A DNA stretch of 64,000 nt from Tubulanus polymorphus (lineage: Eukaryota > Nemertea > Palaeonemertea > Tubulaniformes > Tubulanidae). Of the stretch, positions 13,801-53,804 are shown one piece after another. The DNA lies in the NCBI RefSeq assembly GCF_964204645.1, contig NC_134033.1, positions 10,078,231 to 10,142,230 of the forward strand, in the 5' to 3' direction. The position numbers and the translations under genes were made by a program. Below the pieces are notes generated by a model. The model did not search any database and was not told the origin of the DNA. It worked only from the letters and a program-made list of their open reading frames with translations. Position 1 is the stretch's first letter, and each line of letters starts with the position of its first letter.

Positions 13801-16800
13801 AACGCAAATCTTCTACTGACAGAGTTGATACATTTAGTGAAGTACCGATGATGTCAACTAAGGAGGATACTTCTTCCAAACACGGTGAGAAATCTAGGAA
13901 AAAGACAAAATCCAGAAAAGGTAAGAAGAATGAACCTGCAACGAGCTGCGTAGAAGTAACTTCAATGGGACCAGACTCAATAACTATAGTGGCCTCGACA
14001 GTTTTTACAAACCTATCAGAGGAACTCGAGCAGCAGCAGCTGACTAGTGACGACTATCAATCAACTACTGGATATCAAAAGGACAGTGATCTACAAGTGA
14101 ATAAGCGTGATCGAACAACCGATAAATCAGCTACATCAACAATTGGCGATACTCAGATTGGAGACCGAGATCAGACATCACGGGATCAAACTATTGATAA
14201 GTCAAGTGAACTAACACCTGAAGACACTCGCACTGATGACCGAGACCGGACCTACCCGGATCAAACTACGGATGAATCGACTGAACTAACTTCTGAAGAA
14301 AATCAGACTGACCATCGAGACCAGACCTCACGGGATCAAATAACTTATAGATCAACTGAACTAACACTTAAAGACACTCGGACTGAAGACCGAGACCAGA
14401 CCTCTCCTGACCAAACTACTGATAAATCAACTAAACTAACACCTGAAGACACTCAGATTGAAGACCAAGACCAGACCTCACGGGATCAAACTACTGATAA
14501 ATCGATTGAACTAACACCTGGAGACACTCAGACTGAAAACCGGGAACAGACCTCACGGGATCAAACTACTGATAAATCGATTAAAACAACACCTGGAGAC
14601 ACTCAGACGGAAGACCGGGACCAGACCTCACGTGATCAAACTACTGATAAACCGATTAAACTAACACCTGAAGACACTCAGACTGAAGACCAATACCAGA
14701 CCTCACGGGATCAAACTACTGATAAATCGATTGAACTAACACCTGGAGACACTCAGACTGAAAACCGGGAACAGACCTCACGGGATCAAACTACTGATAA
14801 ATCGATTAAAACAACACCTGGAGACACTCAGACGGAAGACCGGGACCAGACCTCACGTGATCAAACTACTGATAAACCGATTAAACTAACACCTGAAGAC
14901 ACTCAGACTGAAGACCAATACCAGACCTCACGGGATCAAACTACTGATAAATCGATTGAACTAACACCTGGAGACACTCAGACTGAAGACCGGGAACAGA
15001 CCTCACGGGATCAAACTACTGATAAATCGATAAAACTAACACGTGGAGACACTCAGACTGAAGACCGGGACCAGACCTATCCGGATCAAACTACTAAAAT
15101 ATCAATTGTCTTAACACCTGAAGACACTCAGACTGAAGATCGAGATCAGACCTCACGTGATCAAACTACTGATAAATCAACTGAACTAACACCTGAAGAC
15201 ATTCAGACTGACGATCGAGACCAGACCTCACGGGATCAAATAACTTATAGATCAACTGAACTAGCACTTAAAGACACTCGGACTGAATACCGAGACCAGA
15301 CCTCTCCTGACCAAACTACTGATAAATCAACTAAACTAAGACCTGAAGACACTCAGACTGAAGACCAAGACCAGACCTCACGGGATCAAACTACTGATAA
15401 ATCGATTGAACTAACACCTGGAGACACTCAGACTGAAGACCGGGACCAGACCTCACGGGATCAAACCACTGATAAATCGATTGAACTAACACCTGGAGAC
15501 ACTCAGACTGGAGACCGGGACCAGACCTATCCGGATCAAACTACTAAAATATCTATTGTCTTAACACCTGAAGACACTCAGACTGAAGATCGAGATCAGA
15601 CCTCACGTGATCAAACTAGTGATAAATCAATTAAACTAACACCTGGAGACACTCAGACTGAAGATCGAGACCAGACCTCACGGGATCAAACTACTGATAA
15701 ATCAACTGAACTAACACCTAAAGAGACTGACACTGGTAACACGAATGAATATGCTGTCAATATTGAATATCTGGGTGATAATAATTCAGTAATTATCGCA
15801 CCAATCCTCACCGATGATTCATCATTAATTACAGGTGTGATAAACGATAAGAAATATACTACATTAGAAGACGGAAATCAGATGGAAGACTCAAGCGGAG
15901 ATTGTGAAATGGTATCTCCGCCTGACGTGCTGGACCAACCCGACGATGATACATTAGCCAGCGGTGAAGTTCATTCAGAGAGTTGTGTAGTGCGGGAGAA
16001 TGCGCACCATGGAGTCGCCAACTCTGAAATAGTGTGCCTGGTTAATGACCCCGAGGTTGTTCCTCGGAATGTGTCATCTAAAGGTAACGACATTAATTCA
16101 GTAACCAGTGAAGAAGGCTTTACGGAGGTGCAAGAAGTCTGGGAGAATACACAACCTAGTGATAGAAACCCTGGGACTGTATCTGAAGACAAGGACTCGG
16201 AGTCAGAGCCTCAGAAAGAGGACTTTACCGAGGCAAGTGAAGCCAGCCCGGCAGACAAGGATCCTGAGCCAATAAATCAGGATATACCGGGTAAGGACAG
16301 TATCGGCCAAATGACTAGCGAGATTAGTTTGACAGATGTGAGTAAAGAATTGAACAATCGACCACCAAATTACCCTGAATCAGTAAATCTAGAAATACCA
16401 GGTAAAGTTGATGACGACGATAATGTAACCAGCGAAGGAGGTTTTATGAAAACATTAGGGGTTTGGGAAAATGAAAACAAACAACCCGCAGAGAAAAACG
16501 TTAAAGGTGAGACCGGACCTGACACTGACACTGGACCTCAAACTGAAACTGGTCCTGAAACTGAGACCGGACCTCGCCCTACTAGGAGAATTCGATTCGA
16601 TGATGAACTGATTACTAGCGAAGCTGGTTTCTACGAGACTCGTCACGTGTTAGTGAGGAAACCTGTTGATGAGGAGGTGAGTGACGAGGAGACTGATGAA
16701 CTAGACCCAGCAGCAGCTCGTGAACTGTGGGAGAAACGCAGGCACGAGTTACTAAAAGCTAGCGATGCGGTAAGACAGAAGGGCGACGCGTTTTCTACTC

Positions 16801-18098
16801 GGCGGATGAAAACTAAAAGTGAAGGTTATGATGAAACTCGTGAACGCGAATACTGGATCCGAACTGAAATCTGGAGTAATCCGGATATGAGTGAAAACGA
16901 TAAACTAGAAGCGATGAGACGCATAAGTTTGAGCGGTCGATTTCTAGATACCGATGAATGGTCTCGTGTTAGTGAAATGAGAAGCCCCGATCCGTTTAAA
17001 TCGGATGTAACGTCGTTTGACCAGGCGATTGCTGAGCGTAACACCGGCACGTTCAGATGTGTGCCGCGGGACGAAGACGCGGCAGCGGCGGGTAGTGGCG
17101 TGCATGATCAGTCGGTGGAGGAGTACGGCGGAGGTGAGATGGACGACGAAGAACGCCGCAAACTAGAGGAATATTACCGCGTATCGAGTGGCTTCAGTTC
17201 CCGGGGTCGAGGTACATATAAATCTAACGTCAGGCGACATAGTCTGGCTACTGTGGAGAAATGGACCATGTCTTTAGACGGATCGATGCATCGAAATTAT
17301 GCCGTTAATGCGTTAAACGGAATTTCAGCTATCAACCCGGGACAGTTCAACATCGCGCAACAAAGTACATTTTACGACGATAGCGATAGTGATGATGATT
17401 TGGCGGATATCGGACTCGCCGCTCCAAAATCTAACCGACGACCGAGTCGTTCTTTAGAAGAATGGTGTCATTCGCTTCAGAGACGATTATCCCTGGCCGC
17501 TATCGGGGGTAAGCGTATGGAGCGTGATGTGGTCGCCGGGGGTGGGCGTAGACGCTGGTCTATGGTGGCTAAAGGTGCTCACACTGGCGTGCCCTCGCGA
17601 CGCATGTCGGATATACCCGATATACAGTACGGCGCTAGCGAGGAAGATGAGACTAAACTAACCGGTGATGAGTACGAAAGTGATACCGGTGAAACTAAAA
17701 TCTTCAGTGATTTCTATCAGGATCAGAAACAGATTCAACTAGCTACGTTAACGGCAGGTTCGGCCCTGGATGCGGCTCGAGCTGAGCAGGAGTCCGAGCA
17801 GGAGTCCGGGTCAGCAGCCGCGGATGAGTCCGAAGAGGGGTGGACGTCGACCGAAACCGAATACTACAGCGTGATGGAAGTCGAACAGAAGTTCGTAATA
17901 AGCGGTGTAGTAGATCCTCGCGTGCCAGCGGGTGAACCAAACGATATAATCTCGCTGGATAAAGCTCGTGAGGAAAATATAGTCTGTTGCGATCGCGGTG
18001 TTTATATGAATCCGTTAGATGGCAGCACGATTCCGCTACTGGAAGCGATGAACGAAGGTCTCATTCACGTTGACGTCGTTTACGAAAACCAATCATAG
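1876..18098 (+). CDS. giant repeat-rich protein, single 16.2 kb exon (possible spectraplakin/plakin-repeat giant exon), 5'-partial
   Basis: One open frame of about 5,406 codons ends in TAG at 18096-18098. If the in-frame ATG at 1818 were used it would be 5,426 aa. I prefer an exon beginning at 1876 after a good splice acceptor, with the true start off the left edge. The protein is acidic, S/T/D/E-rich and largely disordered-looking, with no signal peptide or membrane segment seen. In order it shows an approximately 200-residue duplication (8.1-9.85 kb), four divergent modules with TGT..IS and ERGE motifs (10.5-13.5 kb), about 35 QPTEDVS-like heptapeptides (11.4-12.2 kb), 21 units of 25 residues (14.16-15.74 kb), three TSExGF motifs, an RRxS cluster and a C-terminal segment. 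That last segment (GVVDP, ISLDKA, GVYMNP, IPLLEAMNEGLI) looks like a plakin/plectin repeat. Spectraplakins (MACF1, shot, VAB-10) carry such repeats in giant exons. The family assignment is inference (about 0.4); that it is coding is near certain. Confidence 0.9.
8136..9845 (+). repeat. ~200-residue coding duplication
   Basis: Two copies, about 8136-8745 and 9249-9845, share ESVGMYD, SRSDESK, ADQPAFDP, SDDVVQDL, QPKPIE, SEYFVGK and a lysine-rich KKKRRK end, in the same order. The spacing is about 1.1 kb. The copies have diverged, with short in-frame indels, so selection has kept the frame. Confidence 0.85.
10475..13466 (+). repeat. four divergent TGT/ERGE modules in the giant protein
   Basis: Segments near 10475-10645, 10841-11020, 12718-12882 and 13300-13466 each show, over about 55 residues, a short beta-like stretch, then (I/V)xxTGTxIS or PGTIVS, then an acidic spacer, then ERGE(S/Y/T)W-like, then GR or AR. 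The order resembles an eroded plectin repeat (TGxxIS..EA....ERGE....GR). The last two lie in a larger tandem duplication, about 12515-12990 and 13035-13580, that also shares a QQF.S/P.S..SYSA motif. Confidence 0.6.
11424..12155 (+). repeat. 21-bp coding tandem repeat (QPTEDVS-type heptapeptides)
   Basis: About 35 in-frame 21-bp units encode Q-P-T-E-D-(V/I)-(S/P/L). Variants keep the acidic pair at positions 4-5 and a hydrophobic residue at position 6. Because the unit is a multiple of three, it also leaves long open frames in two other frames, which I do not regard as genes. Confidence 0.9.
14163..15737 (+). repeat. 75-bp coding tandem repeat, 21 units of 25 residues
   Basis: Exactly 21 in-frame 75-bp units (21 x 75 = 1575 bp) lie here, with a degenerate partial unit before. 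Each has D-R-D-Q-T-S-R-D-Q-T-T-D-K-S near its start and L-T-P-(G/E)-D-T-Q-T-E at its end. Units 6-8 (14538-14762) and 9-11 (14763-14987) read as the same 225 bp. Units 3-5 recur as 15-17, and 13-14 recur as 19-20, so the array grew by multi-unit duplications. Confidence 0.95.
16917..17612 (+). other. RRxS motif cluster in the giant protein
   Basis: Six RRxS motifs (RRIS, RRHS, RRPS, RRLS, RRWS, RRMS) fall within about 230 residues. Two are followed by a related segment (SLATVEKWTMSLDG and SRSLEEWCHSLQ), which suggests a short duplicated module. RRxS is the consensus of basophilic kinases such as PKA; phosphorylation itself is inference. Confidence 0.6.
17875..18095 (+). other. C-terminal plakin/plectin-like repeat
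   Basis: The last about 75 residues read V-x-x-K-F-V-I-S-G-V-V-D-P, then ISLDKA, then RGVYMNPLDG, then TIPLLEAMNEGLI and a short tail. Plakin repeats have the form GxxDPxTGxxISLxEAxxxGxxxxxxGxYxNPxTGxxxPLxEAMxxGLI. The TG pair is missing from the first half and replaced by an insert (AGEPND). The assignment is from memory of the motif, with no profile search. Confidence 0.45.
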
Positions 18099-20990
18099 AA
18101 CTTTCAGAAAAAAATGAAATCTTTTGTTATCGATTACAGTTACGCAACAACATCTGTATGTACGTGTACGTGTGCCTCAGTATGGACATGTACGGTGTCG
18201 CTCCACGTGTGCCTTCAATATCGCTTATTGGAAACTCACTGTTTCTTGTGAACTCGGATATACTGAATCTTTGTTATTTCGTATTACCACCTGCTCCCAC
18301 GCGCTCAATGCAATCCACAATATTCAAGCGATTAGACAAACTCTGAAAAATGCGCATTCTTAAGTGGATGCAGTTAATATTGTGACTGTATCATCGATTG
18401 TGTAATGTGTAAATGGAACCGTTTGAAGAATAATTTGCCTTGAATTAAACGCAGTCGTAATTCCATTTCATTCCTCAATAACTCTATCGTGTTGTCTGTG
18501 ATTTATAAGTTGATCTCATCGTCGCTATTTTTCATTGATCATTAAGCGCGAATTAAAGAGACTCGGTCCAATATTGTAATGAGCGTCGACACGACGTATT
18601 TAATGACCGCCATGTGTACAGTTACATAACATCAATCACAGCAACAACCCGAATGGAGATACTACACACTCCGATAGCGTACATCCATACGCGCAATTGC
18701 GGTTTGTTTTACTTTGAAGCGGGTTCCGAGTGAACGTATTCTGGTTGAGGAATATCAAATCTGGATTACAGACTCTCTACCGGCCGCTTCTAACCAGATT
18801 AACAAATTACGCTATTCCGGAATAGGTAGAGCGCATTCTGGCCAGAAAGGAATTCTTATCGAAACCTACGCGACTGAGATATGTCTTGAACGAAGTTTTA
18901 CCAACTGTAAAATTGTGTATTAGAACTTCTCAAAATGCTACATACATAATGAGCACCTTTTTTATATGGTGACGTTAGTTAAAAAATGCTCGTTCGCTAT
19001 TGTATTTCCTGTAAATATTACTAGTTATTATACTACGAAATGAGGTTTTTACCTGCGGGGTTGAGAGGCGTGAGAATACCATACTTTACGATAATAGTAT
19101 TCGTCAGGCGTGTTGGTAAAATAACTAGTATTTATGGCTGTAAGTTCGCTTTGGTGGAAATCCGTTGGGATCTGTAGCTGCTGCTGGTCGCTGCTTAAAC
19201 TAGTTATCAATCCCCGATCGTGTGAACAATCACATAGATTGGGTTTTCATCCTCTCATTGTAAATATTATATCTATCTAGAAGCTACTTAATAACATGCA
19301 GACGGTTTAGAACATATTGGTGTAATCCAAATCTTCCCTTTATGTGCATGTGCTACTTAGCTTGCTCTCGGGAATTGTTCACGTAATCATTCAGGACTGT
19401 GGGGACTGTGGTTCCCGAGATATAGATAGCCAACTATAAAAACAAATCTGAATAATATCTTATGTATGGATCTGGTGATGGTTTGGTTGGTTTGATCGTA
19501 TATGTACATTTATAAAAAGAAATTACTGCGGAACTGAATGAAGTTATGTTAGTTTCATGTATTCCTGTAAATTGAAAATAAGATCTGAAAACCGTTTAAA
19601 CGGTTACGCTGTATCACGAAACGTCGTAAAGTTTTATGACAACTCTTTTACTTGTCTCAGCATAAGCGACCGAAATGTCTCAATATATTTGAATCCAAAC
19701 TAGGATCCAGTTACACAATAAACATACATGGTAATGACTCTCATAAACTGTAGATATATCTACGGAATGAATGTTTTGTTCAGTAACTGGGTCCAAAGTG
19801 TATTCTAGGTATTAAAACCTTAGGTTACGGTTGATGTGTACATAATGTAGTCCAGAGTGTAGCTTCTGTGCCAAAAATATTTGTGATAAACGAGTGTATG
19901 CCTGATGAAATGATGATGAGAATATCAGATAGTTGGATTAATAGATTGTAACCATGTTAGCAAGATAAATCAACATCTGGTGGTGGTGGTTGGGGTTAAA
20001 GAAAATGACTGATGTCTGGTCACATATCAGAAATAGGCTTTTATATACAATGAAACTTGCTGCTCAAGTCGCCACACCAGTTGAACTAGAAAAATAAATC
20101 GGGACTCGGGAATAGAGACGACTTCACTAATGACGAGTTATCCAAATGATAACTTATAATTAGTGAAATGAATTGCAAATACAACACATTATATAAATTT
20201 GGAACTCGACACAAGTTTGAGTGTATTGCATAATTTGCATCGTATCCATATGAATGAAGTATAAATGTCAAAACAGCATCAATGGTTCGGTATCCTGTAC
20301 TATCGCCGAAGTTTGGCTTTTCATTTTACTATTCTAATGTCTATATATTTTTTGTCAAGGAAGGAACTCTCTATCATGACAGTTAAATTTTCTCCTCTAG
20401 TGCTACGGACGCGTTAAACGGCGCCCGAGCATTCACAGAGTGTCTCAACTTAATGCACTGATAGAATCATTGCCCTTTACTGTAGTAACGATAATTTGAT
20501 TACAATGTATTACCTGAAAAACTATTTCGAGCGATTACACGCTTTGCCTTAATGTTTCTTACTCGATTAGTTAAATGTCAGAGTCAGGAAAAATTGCCCT
20601 GAATCCGATGAGCTTAACGAGATACGAGGACACAATAAAAGTACATGGTAACCGCGTTTATGGTTTCGGCTATATTATATGTACTACATGTATATATAGT
20701 CAGTAAGGGGTCGGGTAAATTAAGTACTGTGAGGTGTTTTAGAAGTCGTACCCGATGTTAAATAGTTGTTTATTATTGGACAACTCGAGTGCATTATGTG
20801 TGATATCATTACCAGTAAATTCAGTTGAATGGTTAAAATAAAATGTAATTATTTTTTGTGTAACGCTGAAACTATATTATTATCAAGTGCCATGAACATA
20901 ATGTAATAATGTATACGTTCAATGTTGTTTTGATGCTGTATTCATACATTCCACTGCTGCTGGTCGCTATTAAATAAAATTATATCATTT
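18099..20990 (+). other. probable 3' UTR and flank of the giant-exon gene
   Basis: About 2.9 kb without a supported ORF directly after the stop. AATAAA hexamers occur at 20634, 20837 and 20973. A sequence element CTGCTGGTCGCT occurs twice (about 19180 and 20955). A short fold-back lies at 19703-19794. Confidence 0.5.
19703..19794. mobile_element. short fold-back (MITE-like)
   Basis: The left end GGATCCAGTTACAC is roughly complementary to the right end CAGTAACTGGGTCC, about 92 bp overall. The terminal motif resembles the ends of the elements at 29469, 57248 and 63100. Confidence 0.35.
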
Positions 20991-21036
20991 CATCCAATAT
21001 TGATTGTCTCTTGATTGTCGTTGCTTGTCGTGATAA
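20973..21036 (+). promoter_or_regulatory. likely poly(A) signal with GT-rich downstream element
   Basis: AATAAA at 20973-20978 is followed about 25-55 nt later by the T/GT-rich stretch TTGTCGTTGCTTGTCGTG. This is the best cleavage/polyadenylation candidate for the upstream plus-strand gene. Confidence 0.5.
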
Positions 21037-21179
21037 AAGATATCAATCTGCTGCCCGAAACATTCTACCACGATCCGATCATCATCATGCAGGCGGGCCA
21101 GGTCACAGTCAAAACATCATCCTATAATCAGGTCGACACTACTCTCTAAGTCTGGATGGTATCTCCTAATGGGTAGGAC

Positions 21180-22040
21180 ATCACTATAATTACTGGGACC
21201 TGCGTTTGAATCCGGGATATCCCTGTACATCCTCTATTCAGCATCAGGACCACCCTGGACCAGTATCAGTATCAGTAATTACCGGGTTCGAACCCGGGAC
21301 AACCAGGTTGTTATTTATTCGATTTAAATATTAATTCCAATAGATGGCGAACACATAATGGTAAGTCAATCGACATACGATTCCGACACCTCTGTTCATC
21401 CTCTATCCAGCATTTAGACACTCAGAATCAGTATCAGTTATTCCCGCGTTCAAACGCGGGACCCCTGTATATGTATACTAATCAATATCATCAATCACTG
21501 GCTTCGAACCCGGGACAACCCTGAACACCCTCCTATTCAGTAACAGGATAAGTCTGAATCAGTAACAGTGATTACTGGGTTCGAAACCCGAAACACCACA
21601 GTACAACCTCTATCCAGCATCAGCACCACTCTGCATCAGTGTTAGTGATTACTGGGTTTGAAACCCGAAACACCCCTCTTCATGCTCTATCCAGCATCAT
21701 TACCCGAATCAGCGTAAGTAATTACTGGGTTCAAACCTGGGATGTTCAGTGATTACTAGGTTCAAATCCGGGATACCCCTGTACATCGATTATTTAGCAC
21801 CGGGACCACCTTCCATGAGTTTTAGTTATTACTGAGTTCGAAACCGGCGACATCCTTGTTCGTTCTCTTTTCAGCATCAGGACCACTCTGTATCAGTATC
21901 AGTAATGTGTGGGTTCGAAACCGAGACACCCCTGTTCATCGCCAGGACCACTCTGAATAGGTGTCGGTACTTACTGGGTTCGAAACCGGGACACCTCTGT
22001 AGATCCTCAATTCATTATCAGGACCACTCTGATAAATGGG
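21180..22040. repeat. ~75-bp tandem array with tRNA B-box-like core
   Basis: About ten diverged units contain GGTTCGAAACCCGGGACACC-like cores (near 21282, 21445, 21506, 21580, 21655, 21762, 21837, 21914, 21980), separated by CTCTATCCAGCATCAGGACC and a repeated ATCAGTATCAGTAATTACTG. From 21506 on the spacing is close to 75 bp. The core fits the RNA polymerase III B box (GGTTCGANNCC), but I see no matching A box. Confidence 0.75.
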
Positions 22041-23459
22041 TATGACACCACTCTAAAAGTATGGACGATGTCTCCGTATGTGTAGGACACCACTCCACTA
22101 CGGACAGTGTCCCGAATTGGCAGGACACTACTCGGTTAATCTCCTTATGGGTAGGAAGGATACAACTGACTCTGTCTCATACATGTTTTCTAACAGTCTG
22201 TTTTAAGCCGGACCAACAGTCCGAACATAATCCTATATGCAGGTCGTTTCACTGGCAAAAACAAATAACAAAATCAAACTGTTTTGTTTGCCACTCATAG
22301 ATTTGTCATATTTATTATTTCCACGTTTTAATCCATGTACAAACTTCCGTTTAAACTTTATACAAACAATTTTAAAATGTGTGACATTTATTTACAATAT
22401 TACAACAAAACCCAACCACGTGACACCGACGTATTTACAAACGTGACACTGACGTATTTACACCTACATAAATATATACAAACTTTACTAAACAGTTCAA
22501 AGACTCGTCACGAGGTGGCACTGTTACGTCAGTTTGGCATTAATCAAGATGAATACAAAACGAACTTTGCAATTGAAACTAGAACAAAAATTCTTGAAAC
22601 CTTTGAAACTACGTTTTCACCGCGTACATCGATAATTCCACCCAGTTTAGGGATCTGAATCCTGAAACTTAATTGTTACATAATTCCAGCTAGGATATCA
22701 CGAAAGAATTAATAATCGAAAAAGCGATACCGTTGGCATGGTCACTACTTATATGCAGAGACTCTGAGGCCGAGAGATGATCTCGACGCGAGTAGGCTCG
22801 AATCCCTGAATACACTAGCTACTAGCTGCTACTGACTAGAAAAAAAATAAAGATAATTAATTTCAACACTAACTAGAAACAATTATTAACATAAAATCCT
22901 GAATATCTCGAGTAGCTGAATAGTAGCTTTGTTGAACGTATCGAAAAAAATCAAATCAAGGATATCATCTAGGCTTTATGTGAAGAAAAATACATCATAT
23001 GGCACAAATATAAAAAAATACGATCTTAACATTTATTAATTACCATCAATCTCTTACTAATTATTATAATTAATATATACATTCATATTATTAATATCGA
23101 TATTAAATATAACTTATTATATTTTCATTTCCAGAATCTTCTGACATCGATGAAAACGTACGACATAATCATTAATATGTTTCAATACAATATCTATTGA
23201 TTTTATACAGTTCACATCGATATTTTCTATGTACATGAACTACCCAGACTTCAAGTGCTTTTTAACTTATTTTAGACACTCAATTCGATGAACCGTTTCT
23301 TTCTGAAGATCATGCGGTTTAGAAGCGACCGTGAGACCCCTTACGATTGTTTAACGCTAAGCAACGCGATAGCATAGTATGTGACGGGGGCTAATGACGT
23401 CGCGTTAACGGAGATCTAGTGACGTCGCTATTACGGATAACGGGAGTGCAATGACGTAA
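22041..23459 (-). other. 3' flank/probable 3' UTR of BCOR
   Basis: AT-rich sequence downstream of the BCOR stop on the minus strand. AATAAA (read on minus) occurs at 22311-22316, 22387-22392 and 23032-23037, none with a convincing downstream GT-rich element. The plus-strand open frames here are short and without recognisable features. Confidence 0.45.
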
Positions 23460-52407
<28,948 letters not shown>

Positions 52408-52473
52408 CTGTAAAAAAAGATAGAAATACAACTTTAAAACCAGGTGTCGCTGTTGGTAGTAGCGGGTGAATAG

Positions 52474-52540
52474 CCGCTGGGGTGGTACAGTGGTTAGAGC
52501 GTTACGCTCGTACCCTCGAGCTTGCGTGCTCGGGTGAATA
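52474..52540 (+). repeat. tRNA-derived SINE head (degenerate)
   Basis: GGTGGTACAGTGGTTAGAGC followed by GTTACGCTCGTACCC looks like a tRNA D arm and anticodon arm. The T arm is degenerate (GCGTGCTCGGGTG). Confidence 0.5.
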
Positions 52541-53670
52541 GATGGCAATACAGTGCGACATGTGACACGTGAAAGTGAGTTGTTCGAGTGAGTGAGTGTG
52601 CGCAACTGGTTTCCGTTATCTCTCACTGATAGCTGATTAAAACTAAAACCAGTTGTATGCGTATGTGTGCGTGTGAGATTCCGTGTGAATTCAACCTATA
52701 TTCTTTTAGTACATGCCGCCGCCGTCATCGCCGTCGTATTTTATTTTGCCCGGTTTCAATGTTTTATCGCGTCGAGGGAGTGAGTGAATAAATGATAGAT
52801 AGACTTCCATCCGGTTCAAATCGGGAAATGAAACCGATAAAACGATGACATCCGCGATACAGACTACCCCCGCCTTAATATAGAAATAGATATTACCTGC
52901 CATCTAATGGAGATACAGACATGGATATACAGTGTATCCAGTTATTGGATAGACATATATGGCTAAGTATCCCCACTATCTAGATACCCATTATAGTAAT
53001 ACATGTATCCAGATACCGACGTGGTAATACGTTTATCTATAGATATATCCCGTCATGGTAATATATGTAATACATTCATCTAGATACGATCGATGTTATG
53101 GAGATAGATGACATAATGGTAAGACGACAAGGCAGACGTTTATACGGAACGGAATCGTCGTATAAAGTTCAAAGATCGTAGTCAATCGACGATAGAAGGC
53201 GGAACAGAACGAGCGTCACCTGGTTCGATCACAAATTGATGACGTACCCATACAATACCGCGATAACAAAATAACGTGAGATTCGAACCCGATGGCACCC
53301 GAGTCCCCGATGACTCTCCTATTCGTATAAAACGACGCGTTTAGGATTTTCGTGACGCAGTTCGTAAAAACCCGATCTATAATATTTACGTTCCACCGGG
53401 GTTGTCTGTGTATAGTCTGTCTCTGAGACATGTCGCGTATTTCATTATTACCAGTTTTGAATATCAATTGAGTGCAAAAAAACAACACGTCTTTATATCA
53501 GGGAAACAACTCCAACAGGACAATTGCAGCGGCTACCGCGCGTGCGCGACGGTCGTTTGGACGGGAACGATTTTTAACAACGGCACCTTCTGCGCGTATG
53601 AACAAATAAAAGACCGGCGTAAAGTGCAATATAAATACGAGTTGGGTTTGTTTATACAGTTACACACATA

Positions 53671-53804
<134 letters not shown>

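Noticed and set aside
22745-22812. tRNA-like segment ending GGCTCGAATCCC
   Set aside because: B-box-like word only; I could not form D or acceptor arms.
52706-52903. ATG GCA G|GTAATA at about 52897-52903 as the BCOR start exon
   Set aside because: Splicing it to 52407 would put the long exon out of frame and meet a stop within about 70 codons.
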